NCBI RefSeq assembly: GCF_900167535.1
Contig: NZ_FUYE01000002.1
Coordinates: forward strand, 372,001 to 436,000
DNA from: Prosthecobacter debontii
Lineage (GTDB): Bacteria > Verrucomicrobiota > Verrucomicrobiia > Verrucomicrobiales > Verrucomicrobiaceae
Length of the DNA stretch: 64,000 nt
Reading direction: 5' to 3'
The notes under the pieces are model-generated. The model was given only the letters and a program-made list of their open reading frames with translations, had not been told where the DNA came from and did no database searches. Below, one piece after another: positions 26,695-34,331 of this stretch. The first letter of the stretch is position 1, and every line of letters begins with the position of its first letter. A program made the position numbers and the translations under genes.

Positions 26695-27462
26695 ATGCGT
26701 CCCTGCTTCTGGTTTATTTTAGCGGCTCTTTGTTTCGTCGCAAACGGCCACGCCGACTCACTCCCAATCCAACAATGGATCAGAGAGGCGATCCAATCCG
26801 GGGGAGGCACGGTCACCATTCCAGAAGGCGTCCATGAATTAACCAGCCCTTTGATCATCGAAGATGCCCAGAAGCTGGCGATTCGGGGAATGAACAAAGA
26901 ACGATGCCTGCTCAAGCTAAAGGCTGGAACCCTTGGACCTCCTGCTCCTCTCATTAGCATCAAGGGCACGAGCAGAACTCTCGAAATCTCAGGGCTGACC
27001 TTGGAAGGCAGCTCTAGCACCTCCATCCTACTGTGGATTGCCAGCCCCGATACCCAAGCCGCAGTCAAAGACGTGACAGTCAGGGACTGTCTTTTCAAAG
27101 ATTTTGAGCAAGGCATCCAGGCCCAACGAGTCCACTCATTCTCTCTGGAAAGATGCAGTTTTAGCGATGGCTCTCGTGCCGTGGTCTTGCAAGATACACC
27201 CGCAGCTATTGCACGCGGTAACCATATTATCCGTGTGACAACAGCCTTTGACTGCATCCGCGCCGAGTCCGGCGTGTTTGACGGCAACGAACTGTGGAAC
27301 TGCGATGTGGGCTTCTCGATTCACGAGCCCTCTCAGGCCGAAAAACCCACGGTCATCCGCCGAAATGGTTTCATTCAAACGCGTCTAGGATTGGCCATTC
27401 CCGAAGGGCAAGAACTGCCACTTTTAGAAAACAATGAAAACCTTGTGAAGGGCACCCGTTGA
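26695..27462 (+). CDS. Secreted right-handed beta-helix protein
   Basis: 255-aa protein with signal peptide MRPCFWFILAALCFVANGHA. Then comes a pectate-lyase-like N-cap (IQQWIREAIQSGGGTVTIPEG) and repeated turns of parallel beta-helix character (LAIRGMNKERCLL, LEISGLTLEGSSS, VTVRDCLFKDFEQG, FSLERCSFSDGSR, FDGNELWNCD). Such helices occur in polysaccharide lyases and epimerases; no catalytic set is recognisable at this short length. ATG 26695 is chosen for the signal peptide; the open frame extends upstream into the preceding gene. Confidence 0.78.
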   Translation: MRPCFWFILAALCFVANGHADSLPIQQWIREAIQSGGGTVTIPEGVHELTSPLIIEDAQKLAIRGMNKERCLLKLKAGTLGPPAPLISIKGTSRTLEISGLTLEGSSSTSILLWIASPDTQAAVKDVTVRDCLFKDFEQGIQAQRVHSFSLERCSFSDGSRAVVLQDTPAAIARGNHIIRVTTAFDCIRAESGVFDGNELWNCDVGFSIHEPSQAEKPTVIRRNGFIQTRLGLAIPEGQELPLLENNENLVKGTR

Positions 27463-27489
27463 ACCCAGCGTTTTACCAACCCCTTGATT

Positions 27490-28170
27490 ATGCGTTTTCT
27501 ACTGCTCTTCACCGCTCTGCTTCTGGGTTCTCCTATCCTGGCTCGGGAGCCCACGCCCCGGCCAGACCCAGCTCGTTTTGCCAAAGAAATCTCTGTGTTT
27601 GAGGCCCAGCCCGCAGATAAAGGCGGCATCGTCTTCACGGGCAGTTCCAGCATTCGCCTGTGGAAAACTCTGAAACAAGACTTTCCAGATCTACCCGTCC
27701 TCAATCGCGGCTTCGGCAGCAGCGTCGCGAATGATCTGACGGTTTACTTCGACACCTTGATCACTCGACACGAGCCTAAGATCATCGTCACCTACACAGG
27801 TAGCAACGACATCAATGCCAAGCTCACCCCAGAGGAAGCTTTCACTGACTACACGGGCTTTCTTGACCAAGTGCATACCCGTTTCCCAAAAACACGTGTC
27901 CTTCTAACCTCCGTCAAAATTGGCGAAAAGAGAATCACCCAGATCCCTCAGGTGCACGCGTTGAACGAATTGCTGAAAGCCTGGTCAGAATCCAAAGACT
28001 GGGTGCAGTACATTGACTGCACCAGCTACCTCGCAGACTCGGCAGGTAAGCCCATCCGCAAATACTATGCGGCCGATCTCCTGCATCTGAGCCCCGAAGG
28101 CTATGCTGAGTGGACCAAGATTCTTTCGCCCATCCTCCATCAAGAATGGGCCAAAGTCTCCGGCCACTGA
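27490..28170 (+). CDS. Secreted SGNH/GDSL-type hydrolase
   Basis: 226-aa exported esterase-like protein. The signal peptide (MRFLLLFTALLLGSPILA) is followed by SGNH block I FTGSSSIRLW (nucleophile Ser53 by alignment with GDS), block II NRGFGSS (Gly), block III TYTGSNDI (Asn) and block V AADLLHLSPEGY (Asp-x-x-His). Relatives deacetylate or de-esterify carbohydrates and lipids; the substrate is unknown. ATG 27490 is preferred over a TTG two codons upstream. The stop lies within a short inverted repeat (CGGCCAC/GTGGCCG) without a T-run. Confidence 0.86.
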   Translation: MRFLLLFTALLLGSPILAREPTPRPDPARFAKEISVFEAQPADKGGIVFTGSSSIRLWKTLKQDFPDLPVLNRGFGSSVANDLTVYFDTLITRHEPKIIVTYTGSNDINAKLTPEEAFTDYTGFLDQVHTRFPKTRVLLTSVKIGEKRITQIPQVHALNELLKAWSESKDWVQYIDCTSYLADSAGKPIRKYYAADLLHLSPEGYAEWTKILSPILHQEWAKVSGH

Positions 28171-28188
28171 CCTGTGGCCGCCTCAGGT

Positions 28189-28518
28189 TTAGTCAATGAA
28201 CGAGCAGATATACTCGCAAATGCCCGAGCTGACGGCGATGTCGAAGCCTGACTTCGCCGGGACATCGAAGTATTGACCAGCTTCATAGATGCATTTGCTG
28301 TCACTGCCTTTGATCTTCACCTCACAGACGCCAGCCACGATTTCCATGCGCTCAGCCTTATCAGTGCCAAAATGGTATTCACCCGCATAGATAAGGCCGA
28401 GGGTTTTCTTGCTGTTGTCTGGAAGCAAGATCGTGTGGCTCACCACTTTGCCATCGAAATAAACGTTGGCTTTGGCGACGGCGGTGACGTTGGTAAAATC
28501 AGCAGGAACAGAAGACAT
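28189..28518 (-). CDS. ppnP: Pyrimidine/purine nucleoside phosphorylase PpnP
   Basis: 109-aa single-domain cupin of the PpnP (formerly DUF1255/YaiE) family, which phosphorolyses several nucleosides to base and ribose-1-phosphate. Family features: NVYFDGKVVSHTI, LGLIYAGEYHFGTDKAERMEIVAG, YEAGQYFDVPAKSGFDI and CEYICSF at the end. Length matches the family. Convergent with the SGNH hydrolase across an 18-bp gap. Confidence 0.93.
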   Translation of the reverse strand: MSSVPADFTNVTAVAKANVYFDGKVVSHTILLPDNSKKTLGLIYAGEYHFGTDKAERMEIVAGVCEVKIKGSDSKCIYEAGQYFDVPAKSGFDIAVSSGICEYICSFID

Positions 28519-28589
28519 GAGGCTGGAGAATGGCCAATCTTCTGCTCAGCTCAAGCTTGGCTTTCGATTTCTTGGAAAGCCACCCGCGA

Positions 28590-28985
28590 TCAAGCCTCTT
28601 GACGGTTCGTCTTGGGACGAAAGGGCTCGAGGAAGGCGGCTTCGAACTCGTAACCCCCCGAAAAATCCTCCAAGCTGTCACCCTCATTTTTGCCGAAGTA
28701 GCTCGTCTCAATCAGATTGTAAACGATGTTACCGACATCCTCTCCCCGATGGATACCCCACTCGCTAAGAATTGTAAGCGCCATCGGGCCATACTCCTCC
28801 AAAGCATGAAGCCTCACACCTTCGAGTACTTCTTGCCCCGTCACATGCTGGTCCTCCTGCCCTTCTCGGAAATGCTTGACCGCCACATGCAAGGCATCCT
28901 TCACAAACTCATAGGCATGAGGATGGTATCGAGGATCTTTCTCGATCGCTTGATGGATAGCGTAGTGAAAGGATAAATCAGACAT
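28590..28985 (-). CDS. Conserved protein of the Verrucomicrobia/Planctomycetes-restricted (Minf_1886-like) family
   Basis: 131-aa soluble protein. The pattern FHYAIHQAIEKDPRYHPHAYEF, then HVTGQEVLEGVRLHALEEYG, LTILSEWGIHRGEDVGNIVYNLI and ETSYFGKNEGDSLEDFSGGY, matches my recollection of a family found almost only in Verrucomicrobia and Planctomycetes (TIGR04138). Function is unknown. It lies 71 bp upstream of ppnP in the same direction. It is the single best taxonomic marker protein in the window. Confidence 0.8.
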   Translation of the reverse strand: MSDLSFHYAIHQAIEKDPRYHPHAYEFVKDALHVAVKHFREGQEDQHVTGQEVLEGVRLHALEEYGPMALTILSEWGIHRGEDVGNIVYNLIETSYFGKNEGDSLEDFSGGYEFEAAFLEPFRPKTNRQEA

Positions 28986-29051
28986 GCCGAAATGACAGGG
29001 TCATGTTGGTAGCGCCCGAAGGGAGTGCCGACAACTGCCAAATAAAGCCAA

Positions 29052-29084
29052 AACGGCTTGAGCAATCAAGTCGCTCAAGCCGTT
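29052..29084 (-). terminator. Rho-independent terminator of the sugar isomerase gene
   Basis: Twelve-base-pair perfect stem AACGGCTTGAGC/GCTCAAGCCGTT with a 9-nt loop, 21 bp after the isomerase stop. On the minus strand it runs into TTTTGGCTTTATT. Confidence 0.75.
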
Positions 29085-29105
29085 CCAGGAAAACCGTTAA
29101 CGAGA

Positions 29106-30137
29106 TCAATCCCAACCGTGTGCGTCACGCACCTTGATCATGGCTTCGAGAATCTTATTCCACGTGTCCACTTTCTCAAGAAGAGCGTTCGGGAACATGC
29201 AACCATCCCAGCAGATGTGTTGGATACCACGGCTCGGTGCATCCTTCAGCCAGTAGCCAGCAGCTTTCGTGATGTCCAGTTTCCCATTGGGATCGTCGGC
29301 TGGGCAATGCTTGCCAGTCTTATCATGAGAGCCGGCACCATGTACTTGACCGTCATTTTGAGCCACATGGAAGTCGATCGTCCACGGGCGCAGCTTATCG
29401 GTCATGATTTCGTACGCGGCCCAGAACTCGACGCTGCTGTAGCCCTCTTTGACCAAAGCATACTCCGGAGCATTGTAACCCAGCGTGTAAAGGTAGGTGT
29501 GGGCTAAGTCGGCTTGGAATCCGAAAGATTCTGGCATCCCCACCCCCTCGAGCACGTCCAGCATGTCTTTCCAGGAGTGCATCCCTGCCCAGCAGATTTC
29601 CCCCTCCGCAGCCAAGCGCTCACCATGATCGGCAGCAATTTGGGCAGCTTTTTTGAAGGTATCAACGATGCGGGCGGTATTAGCCTTTGGGTTTTCGCGC
29701 CATTTTGCCACACCGAATTCGGCCGAATCGACGCGAATCACGCCATATTTACGGACGCCGTGCTCATTGAAAACCTTCGCGATGCGGCAAGCCATTTTCA
29801 CGGCATCCAAAAACTTGGCTTGTGCCGCGTCATCGCCCATCGCGGAATCACCCACCGTGCCTGGCCAAACTGGAGCCACCAGAGACCCGACCGAAAAACC
29901 TTTGCCTGCGATCAGATCAGCGATTTTCTTCAGCTCGTCATCACTTGCATTCGGATCGGTGTGAGGCAGGAACAGGAAGTAATCGATGCCTTCGAACTTC
30001 TGGCCATTGACCTCTGCAGCGGCGGTCAAATCCAGCATCCGCTCAAGACTGATCGGTGGCTCCTGACCTTCGCCATCGCCCTTACCGACGAGACCTGGCC
30101 ACATTGCATTGTGAAGTTTGGGTTTTGAATGACTCAT
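29106..30137 (-). CDS. Xylose-isomerase-like TIM-barrel sugar isomerase/epimerase
   Basis: 343-aa protein of the AP endonuclease 2/xylose isomerase-like superfamily. It begins [17 protein letters not shown] and carries the metal-site style strands [30 protein letters not shown] (Glu), [12 protein letters not shown] (Asp/His), [12 protein letters not shown] (His) and [10 protein letters not shown] (Asp). Such enzymes isomerise or epimerise ketoses, often next to Gfo/Idh oxidoreductases; none is adjacent here. The substrate is not predictable. No signal peptide. Confidence 0.82.
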   Translation of the reverse strand: MSHSKPKLHNAMWPGLVGKGDGEGQEPPISLERMLDLTAAAEVNGQKFEGIDYFLFLPHTDPNASDDELKKIADLIAGKGFSVGSLVAPVWPGTVGDSAMGDDAAQAKFLDAVKMACRIAKVFNEHGVRKYGVIRVDSAEFGVAKWRENPKANTARIVDTFKKAAQIAADHGERLAAEGEICWAGMHSWKDMLDVLEGVGMPESFGFQADLAHTYLYTLGYNAPEYALVKEGYSSVEFWAAYEIMTDKLRPWTIDFHVAQNDGQVHGAGSHDKTGKHCPADDPNGKLDITKAAGYWLKDAPSRGIQHICWDGCMFPNALLEKVDTWNKILEAMIKVRDAHGWD

Positions 30138-30271
30138 AGGAATTTGTGAAATGAGGCGTGCAGCTTGAGATGATTTATCCCAGAAAGGGAAGCAAAAAAC
30201 GAATGCGAACGTCTAGTTATTTCTGGGCTTTACTGATCCATAATTCATGAGGAAGCTAAAGCACGCCGCAC

Positions 30272-32512
30272 TCAGGTTTCTTTCTTTGCTGGCTTAACAT
30301 CCCAGTTCGCATCGTAATAGCTCGCAGAATAATAATAATAGTAATAGTGGTTCACTCGCTTGCTGAAGTCGACTCCGTTGAGAATAAACCCGTAGAAGTG
30401 AGCCCCTAACTTTTGCAAAGACTGCACAGCGTCCTCCACATCCTTGCGGAGCGTTTTTCCACAACGGACAACAATGGCGACACCGTCAGCATGATGTTGC
30501 AAAAAGGCAGTCTCGCTCAAACCAAGGACGGGAGGAGTGTCCAAAATAATTCGATCATATTTCTTTTTCAATTCCTCCAAAATCGCCGCAAAAACACCGG
30601 AATTAAGCAATTCGGTTGTGCCAGGCACAACCATTCCACGCGTTATCGCCCACAAATTTTCGGCTTCAACTTTCTGAACACATTCACTTAACGATGCCCG
30701 TCCCGTTAAAAGATCTGTCATGCCAACTGCATTAGAAGCCCCGATAACTTCGTGAACGCGCCCACGGCGTAGGTCGCAGTCAATGAGCAGTGTTTTTTCG
30801 CCTAATGAAGAAAACGCCCACGCGACGTTTGAGGAGACCGTCGTCTTACCTTCGCTCGGTCGAGCGCTCGTCAACATGATAACCCTTCCATCACCCTTTG
30901 GGCTTCCATTCAGCAAAATACTGCTTCGAATGAGACGAAAGTTTTCGAGCAAAGCATTCGGCACGTTCGCACCAACCGTCGGAGCGCGATTCAGCGACTC
31001 TAACTCCTTAGGATCACTCAGCGGAACAAGACCAATACCATTGATACCCAACGTGCCCTCAAACTCACTCAACTCCACCACTGAGCTGTCGAAGCGCCGG
31101 AGTAAGAATGGCACTCCGCCCGCCAATCCCAACCCGAGCAAGCATCCCATCATGAATAATTTCGATTTATTGGGAGAAACCGGCATCTCGGAACGCAGAT
31201 TGGTAAACCCTCGAAACTCAAGAGAAAGCGGCGCTTTATCACCGTCAAATTCAAGGCTTTCGATTCTCTGGCTCAATTTTTCATAAGCTTTGTCCCAAGC
31301 CAGTTGGCTCTTCTCCATCAGGTCATAATCAAGCTTCTTGGTATCGTAACTCTTAATCGCTTTATGGTATTCAGGAAGCTTCCCATCTAATTCTTCGAGC
31401 TTTTCGGTGAGGCGAGCTTTTTCGAGATCGAATGACGTTAATGCTACCTTTAGCTCAATGTCTAAGGCAGACTCAACCTGTTTGAGCTCATCCTTCAGCT
31501 TAATAACTTCGGGATGATCATCGAGAAACTTTGTCTGAATTAAGCGCAGTTTTTCTTCAGTGGCACGTTTGGTCCTTTCCAATTCCTGCCACGATTTAAG
31601 ACCGTCAACCATGTTAGGTTGCACGACGACCTGAGTGAATTTTTTGTCCGTGCTTGGGCTACTGAAAGTGAAAGGAGCTACAGCCCCCCCTTTTCTAACA
31701 ACTCTTCCTGCCTCCAAGGGATCTTTTTCTTCGTCAGTAAACCCTGATATCAGAGAAAGTTTACCGATGACGTCGAGACTACTTTGTTGTTCTTGCAAGA
31801 TACGAGAAATTTCCTCGTGCTCTTTGAGTCGATATTTAGCTCTCACGATATCGACAGGAATGTTGCTCAAACGCTCCATTTCGATTTGGGCGTTCGCCAA
31901 CGCACTTTGTTCTTCAAACTGAAGCCTGCTATCAAGCTGTTCGGCGACCTTTTTTCTGATCTCAGTCACCTCATCGGCATATCTTTTGACAGCGGTATCT
32001 CTGTATTCGCTGCGGATTTTGAGCCTAATTCTCTCGTAAGCATCGACTAAAGCCTGGGGCATCTTTTTAACCACCTCGGCGTCATAAGAAACCACAAGAA
32101 TTTGAAAATGACTTTGATCAAGTATCGCCATCCGACAAACAGGCATGACGTCATCTCTTAATCCGTCAAATGTTGTCGATGGACCCGCTACACCGATAGC
32201 TCTCGCCGCCTCCAAGATGACGTAACCAGAGTTCAATTGATCCATTAATGCCCGCATTTGGCGATAAGTTCTATCAGCATTGGCATTACCCACTGCAGCT
32301 TCACTGCTCATCAAAAAAGAGTTCGCACGAATCAGCGCCTGAGACTCATAAGTGGCCCGAGCATAAATGAAATAACACGTTCCTCCCAGCAACCCTATTA
32401 ACACAAGAATGATCATCAACCGCCAATAATCCTCGTAAGCAAGAACGGTCCGGATGATCGAAGAACCATCAAGCTTGGAGTCCTTACCAGATGGCTGCGT
32501 TTTTGAATTCAT
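30272..32512 (-). CDS. Wzc/GumC-type polysaccharide co-polymerase tyrosine autokinase
   Basis: 746-aa inner-membrane protein. An N-terminal Wzz domain has TM1 at ~30-52 (LMIILVLIGLLGGTCYFIY), a long periplasmic coiled-coil region (~150-440) and a second TM near 460-480 (LFMMGCLLGLGLAGGVPFLL). The cytoplasmic BY-kinase follows, with Walker A ARPSEGKTT (550-558), Walker A' LLIDCDLRR (575-583) and Walker B IILDTPP (655-661). The C-terminus carries a tyrosine cluster, six consecutive Tyr at 723-728 plus Tyr732-733, the autophosphorylation tail. It controls polymer length and export with the Wza-like partner 53 bp upstream. Confidence 0.94.
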   Translation of the reverse strand: MNSKTQPSGKDSKLDGSSIIRTVLAYEDYWRLMIILVLIGLLGGTCYFIYARATYESQALIRANSFLMSSEAAVGNANADRTYRQMRALMDQLNSGYVILEAARAIGVAGPSTTFDGLRDDVMPVCRMAILDQSHFQILVVSYDAEVVKKMPQALVDAYERIRLKIRSEYRDTAVKRYADEVTEIRKKVAEQLDSRLQFEEQSALANAQIEMERLSNIPVDIVRAKYRLKEHEEISRILQEQQSSLDVIGKLSLISGFTDEEKDPLEAGRVVRKGGAVAPFTFSSPSTDKKFTQVVVQPNMVDGLKSWQELERTKRATEEKLRLIQTKFLDDHPEVIKLKDELKQVESALDIELKVALTSFDLEKARLTEKLEELDGKLPEYHKAIKSYDTKKLDYDLMEKSQLAWDKAYEKLSQRIESLEFDGDKAPLSLEFRGFTNLRSEMPVSPNKSKLFMMGCLLGLGLAGGVPFLLRRFDSSVVELSEFEGTLGINGIGLVPLSDPKELESLNRAPTVGANVPNALLENFRLIRSSILLNGSPKGDGRVIMLTSARPSEGKTTVSSNVAWAFSSLGEKTLLIDCDLRRGRVHEVIGASNAVGMTDLLTGRASLSECVQKVEAENLWAITRGMVVPGTTELLNSGVFAAILEELKKKYDRIILDTPPVLGLSETAFLQHHADGVAIVVRCGKTLRKDVEDAVQSLQKLGAHFYGFILNGVDFSKRVNHYYYYYYSASYYDANWDVKPAKKET

Positions 32513-32565
32513 ACGATATGTAGAACGGGGCGGGCTGACCTTATCGGAACGGCGGTCTTACTTAT

Positions 32566-33276
32566 TCAAAAGCCAAAGACTTTTTCTGGAACGTTGATAA
32601 TATCTCCTTCGGCAATGGGAGGATCATCTTGTTCGCCTTTGATAATCGGGCGCAAATCAATAACTGCCTTCTTACGCTTTCCGCTAGAATCTGTTCGAAA
32701 GACTTCAACCTTGTCGAGCTGAGCGAACTTGCCCAGGCCGCCAGTAATCAGCAACGCTTCATACACGCCCATCGCTCTTGCGGTAGGAGCCACTATCTGA
32801 TGAGCTCCGCTGCGAGGTACACTGCCGGTCAAATAGACCAGGATTCGATTTGCTGACTGTGGCGACGCCCCACCTAAAGCCCCCGCGTTTACCCCCTGCG
32901 CGCCAGAGGTCCTTTCCACAATAACAGATGCTTCTTTGAGCTGCGTTTTCTTTAAAAACTCCCGAACTTTGGGTTCGGCTTCTTCACGGGTCATTCCCTG
33001 CACCAAAATTCTTCCTGCGCGGGGAATCACAATATAGCCACCTTCTCTCACCAAGTAGCTGCCGTTCAGAGTGGAATCTTCTTTCACGAAGAGTTCCAAT
33101 TGATCTCCGACGACAAATGCATTCTTCGGAGCAGCGGGCGCTTGGGTCTGAACAGGGACAGCCAAAGGCTCAGGTAGCGTAGGATTCTCGACCCGACTCG
33201 TGCACTGCACCAGAAATGTTAAAATGAGAGCCGCTGAGCCCAATCGTGCCTCAATCAGAAAGCGAAAGTAGAACAT
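32566..33276 (-). CDS. Wza-like polysaccharide export lipoprotein
   Basis: 236-aa outer-membrane export protein. The signal sequence ends in LVQC (lipobox), followed by a Pro/Ala/Gln-rich stretch, a Poly_export domain (VGDQLELFVKEDSTLNGSYL, GGYIVIPRAGRI) and an SLBB domain (ILVYLTGSVPRSGAHQI, DIINVPEKV). It is shorter than E. coli Wza (~380 aa) and has one SLBB repeat, as in many Wza homologues outside Proteobacteria. It forms the translocon partner of the downstream tyrosine autokinase. Confidence 0.92.
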   Translation of the reverse strand: MFYFRFLIEARLGSAALILTFLVQCTSRVENPTLPEPLAVPVQTQAPAAPKNAFVVGDQLELFVKEDSTLNGSYLVREGGYIVIPRAGRILVQGMTREEAEPKVREFLKKTQLKEASVIVERTSGAQGVNAGALGGASPQSANRILVYLTGSVPRSGAHQIVAPTARAMGVYEALLITGGLGKFAQLDKVEVFRTDSSGKRKKAVIDLRPIIKGEQDDPPIAEGDIINVPEKVFGF

Positions 33277-33321
33277 TGTTAATAAACGCGTAAGGACTGA
33301 TGAATACGTCCAAAAAAATGA

Positions 33322-33347
33322 AGAGGATTGACGCGAATCAATCCTCT
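33322..33347 (-). terminator. Rho-independent terminator of the EF-hand protein gene
   Basis: Ten-bp perfect stem AGAGGATTGA/TCAATCCTCT with loop TTCGCG, followed on the minus strand by TCATTTTTTTGG. It separates the EF-hand/barrel genes from the wza-wzc pair, implying the latter has its own promoter in 33277-33321. Confidence 0.75.
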
Positions 33348-33376
33348 CCAGCCGGATCAGTCAACTGACAGATAGA

Positions 33377-34288
33377 TCAATATTCACCGTTAGGGCTTTT
33401 CCAAACCCCTTCAACGTTGCCGTTGATAAATTCCTTCGTTGCTGGCTTTGGTTGGACGGTAAACAGAACGTGATCGAAGCTTGTTCTGAAGCTCTTCAGC
33501 ACGCCTTTTTTCTTCTCTGGGAGGGGCTCCCCGGCTTTGCCTGAAGTTTTGCCTGAACTCAAGTCAGCATAATTCGTCTCATCAATAGCACGGTGAGCGC
33601 ACGTCACAAGCAAGCGAATATCCCCCGTGTAAATTGGAGATGGCTTGACACCCTCCACAAACACGAAGCGAGGCACCGCTATCGGAAGATTGTATGGATA
33701 CGTTTTATATTGCGTTGTGAACTCCACGACACGCTTAGCTGGATCTCTGGAGTCGAGAAGCAATTCTTTCTTGGACGCATCTTTCCAAACGCGAATATGC
33801 CCCATGGACGCCAATTCCTCATCCAACGAGGCAAAATCGCCAGTCTTAGTAGCGCGGTTGATGCCCTCGACCTCGAGACTCACAACGACCTCTCCATCAA
33901 AATCAATGCGGTAAGGATTCAAGCGAATAACCACGCGAGTGAGCTCCCCTGTTCCCAAAATCAAGCCAGGAGGCGTGGCTTCAAAAGCACCGCTATCTGC
34001 CGGATCGGTATTGCTGATGGTGCCGTCCTGATTCATGTCAGCGTCCATATCCAACTTGGCAATTTGGCGCTCACGGTCCTTCCAACTATTAACACGTTGG
34101 CCGTAATATTTATGAAAGTCAGAAGGAAGATCCCGATTCGTTTGTAGCGGCTCCGGAATGGGTTCAACCACTCCCTTAGGATCCCCAGCAATCGCGTTCA
34201 AACTCAATAAATTCGCTGCAAAAATCGCAGCAACCAGACTGCGACGTCCCATCTCAATGGTTTTTGGGTTCCTGTGGAGTTTTTTCAT
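33377..34288 (-). CDS. Exported EF-hand protein of the polysaccharide export locus
   Basis: 303-aa protein with a signal peptide (SLVAAIFAANLLSLNAIAG; start possibly M13 at 34252). It has one textbook 12-residue calcium-binding loop, Asp84-Asn86-Asp88-Gly89-Ile91-Asp95 (DMNQDGTISNTD), of EF-hand/dockerin type. The rest is beta-rich (LTRVVIRLNPYRIDFDGEVV, VSLEVEGI) with a Lys/Pro-rich segment near residue 250. I do not recognise the family. Its place between an outer-membrane barrel and Wza suggests a periplasmic or surface role in polymer export; that is inference. Confidence 0.72.
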   Translation of the reverse strand: MKKLHRNPKTIEMGRRSLVAAIFAANLLSLNAIAGDPKGVVEPIPEPLQTNRDLPSDFHKYYGQRVNSWKDRERQIAKLDMDADMNQDGTISNTDPADSGAFEATPPGLILGTGELTRVVIRLNPYRIDFDGEVVVSLEVEGINRATKTGDFASLDEELASMGHIRVWKDASKKELLLDSRDPAKRVVEFTTQYKTYPYNLPIAVPRFVFVEGVKPSPIYTGDIRLLVTCAHRAIDETNYADLSSGKTSGKAGEPLPEKKKGVLKSFRTSFDHVLFTVQPKPATKEFINGNVEGVWKSPNGEY

Positions 34289-34331
34289 ATCTTGAGAGCG
34301 TGAAGCATTAGGAGTTGAGCATTAGGAGCAA

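Noticed and set aside
28161..28180. Inverted repeat CGGCCAC/GTGGCCG over the SGNH hydrolase stop codon
   Set aside because: Stem of 7 bp with no T-run on either strand; not enough for a terminator call.
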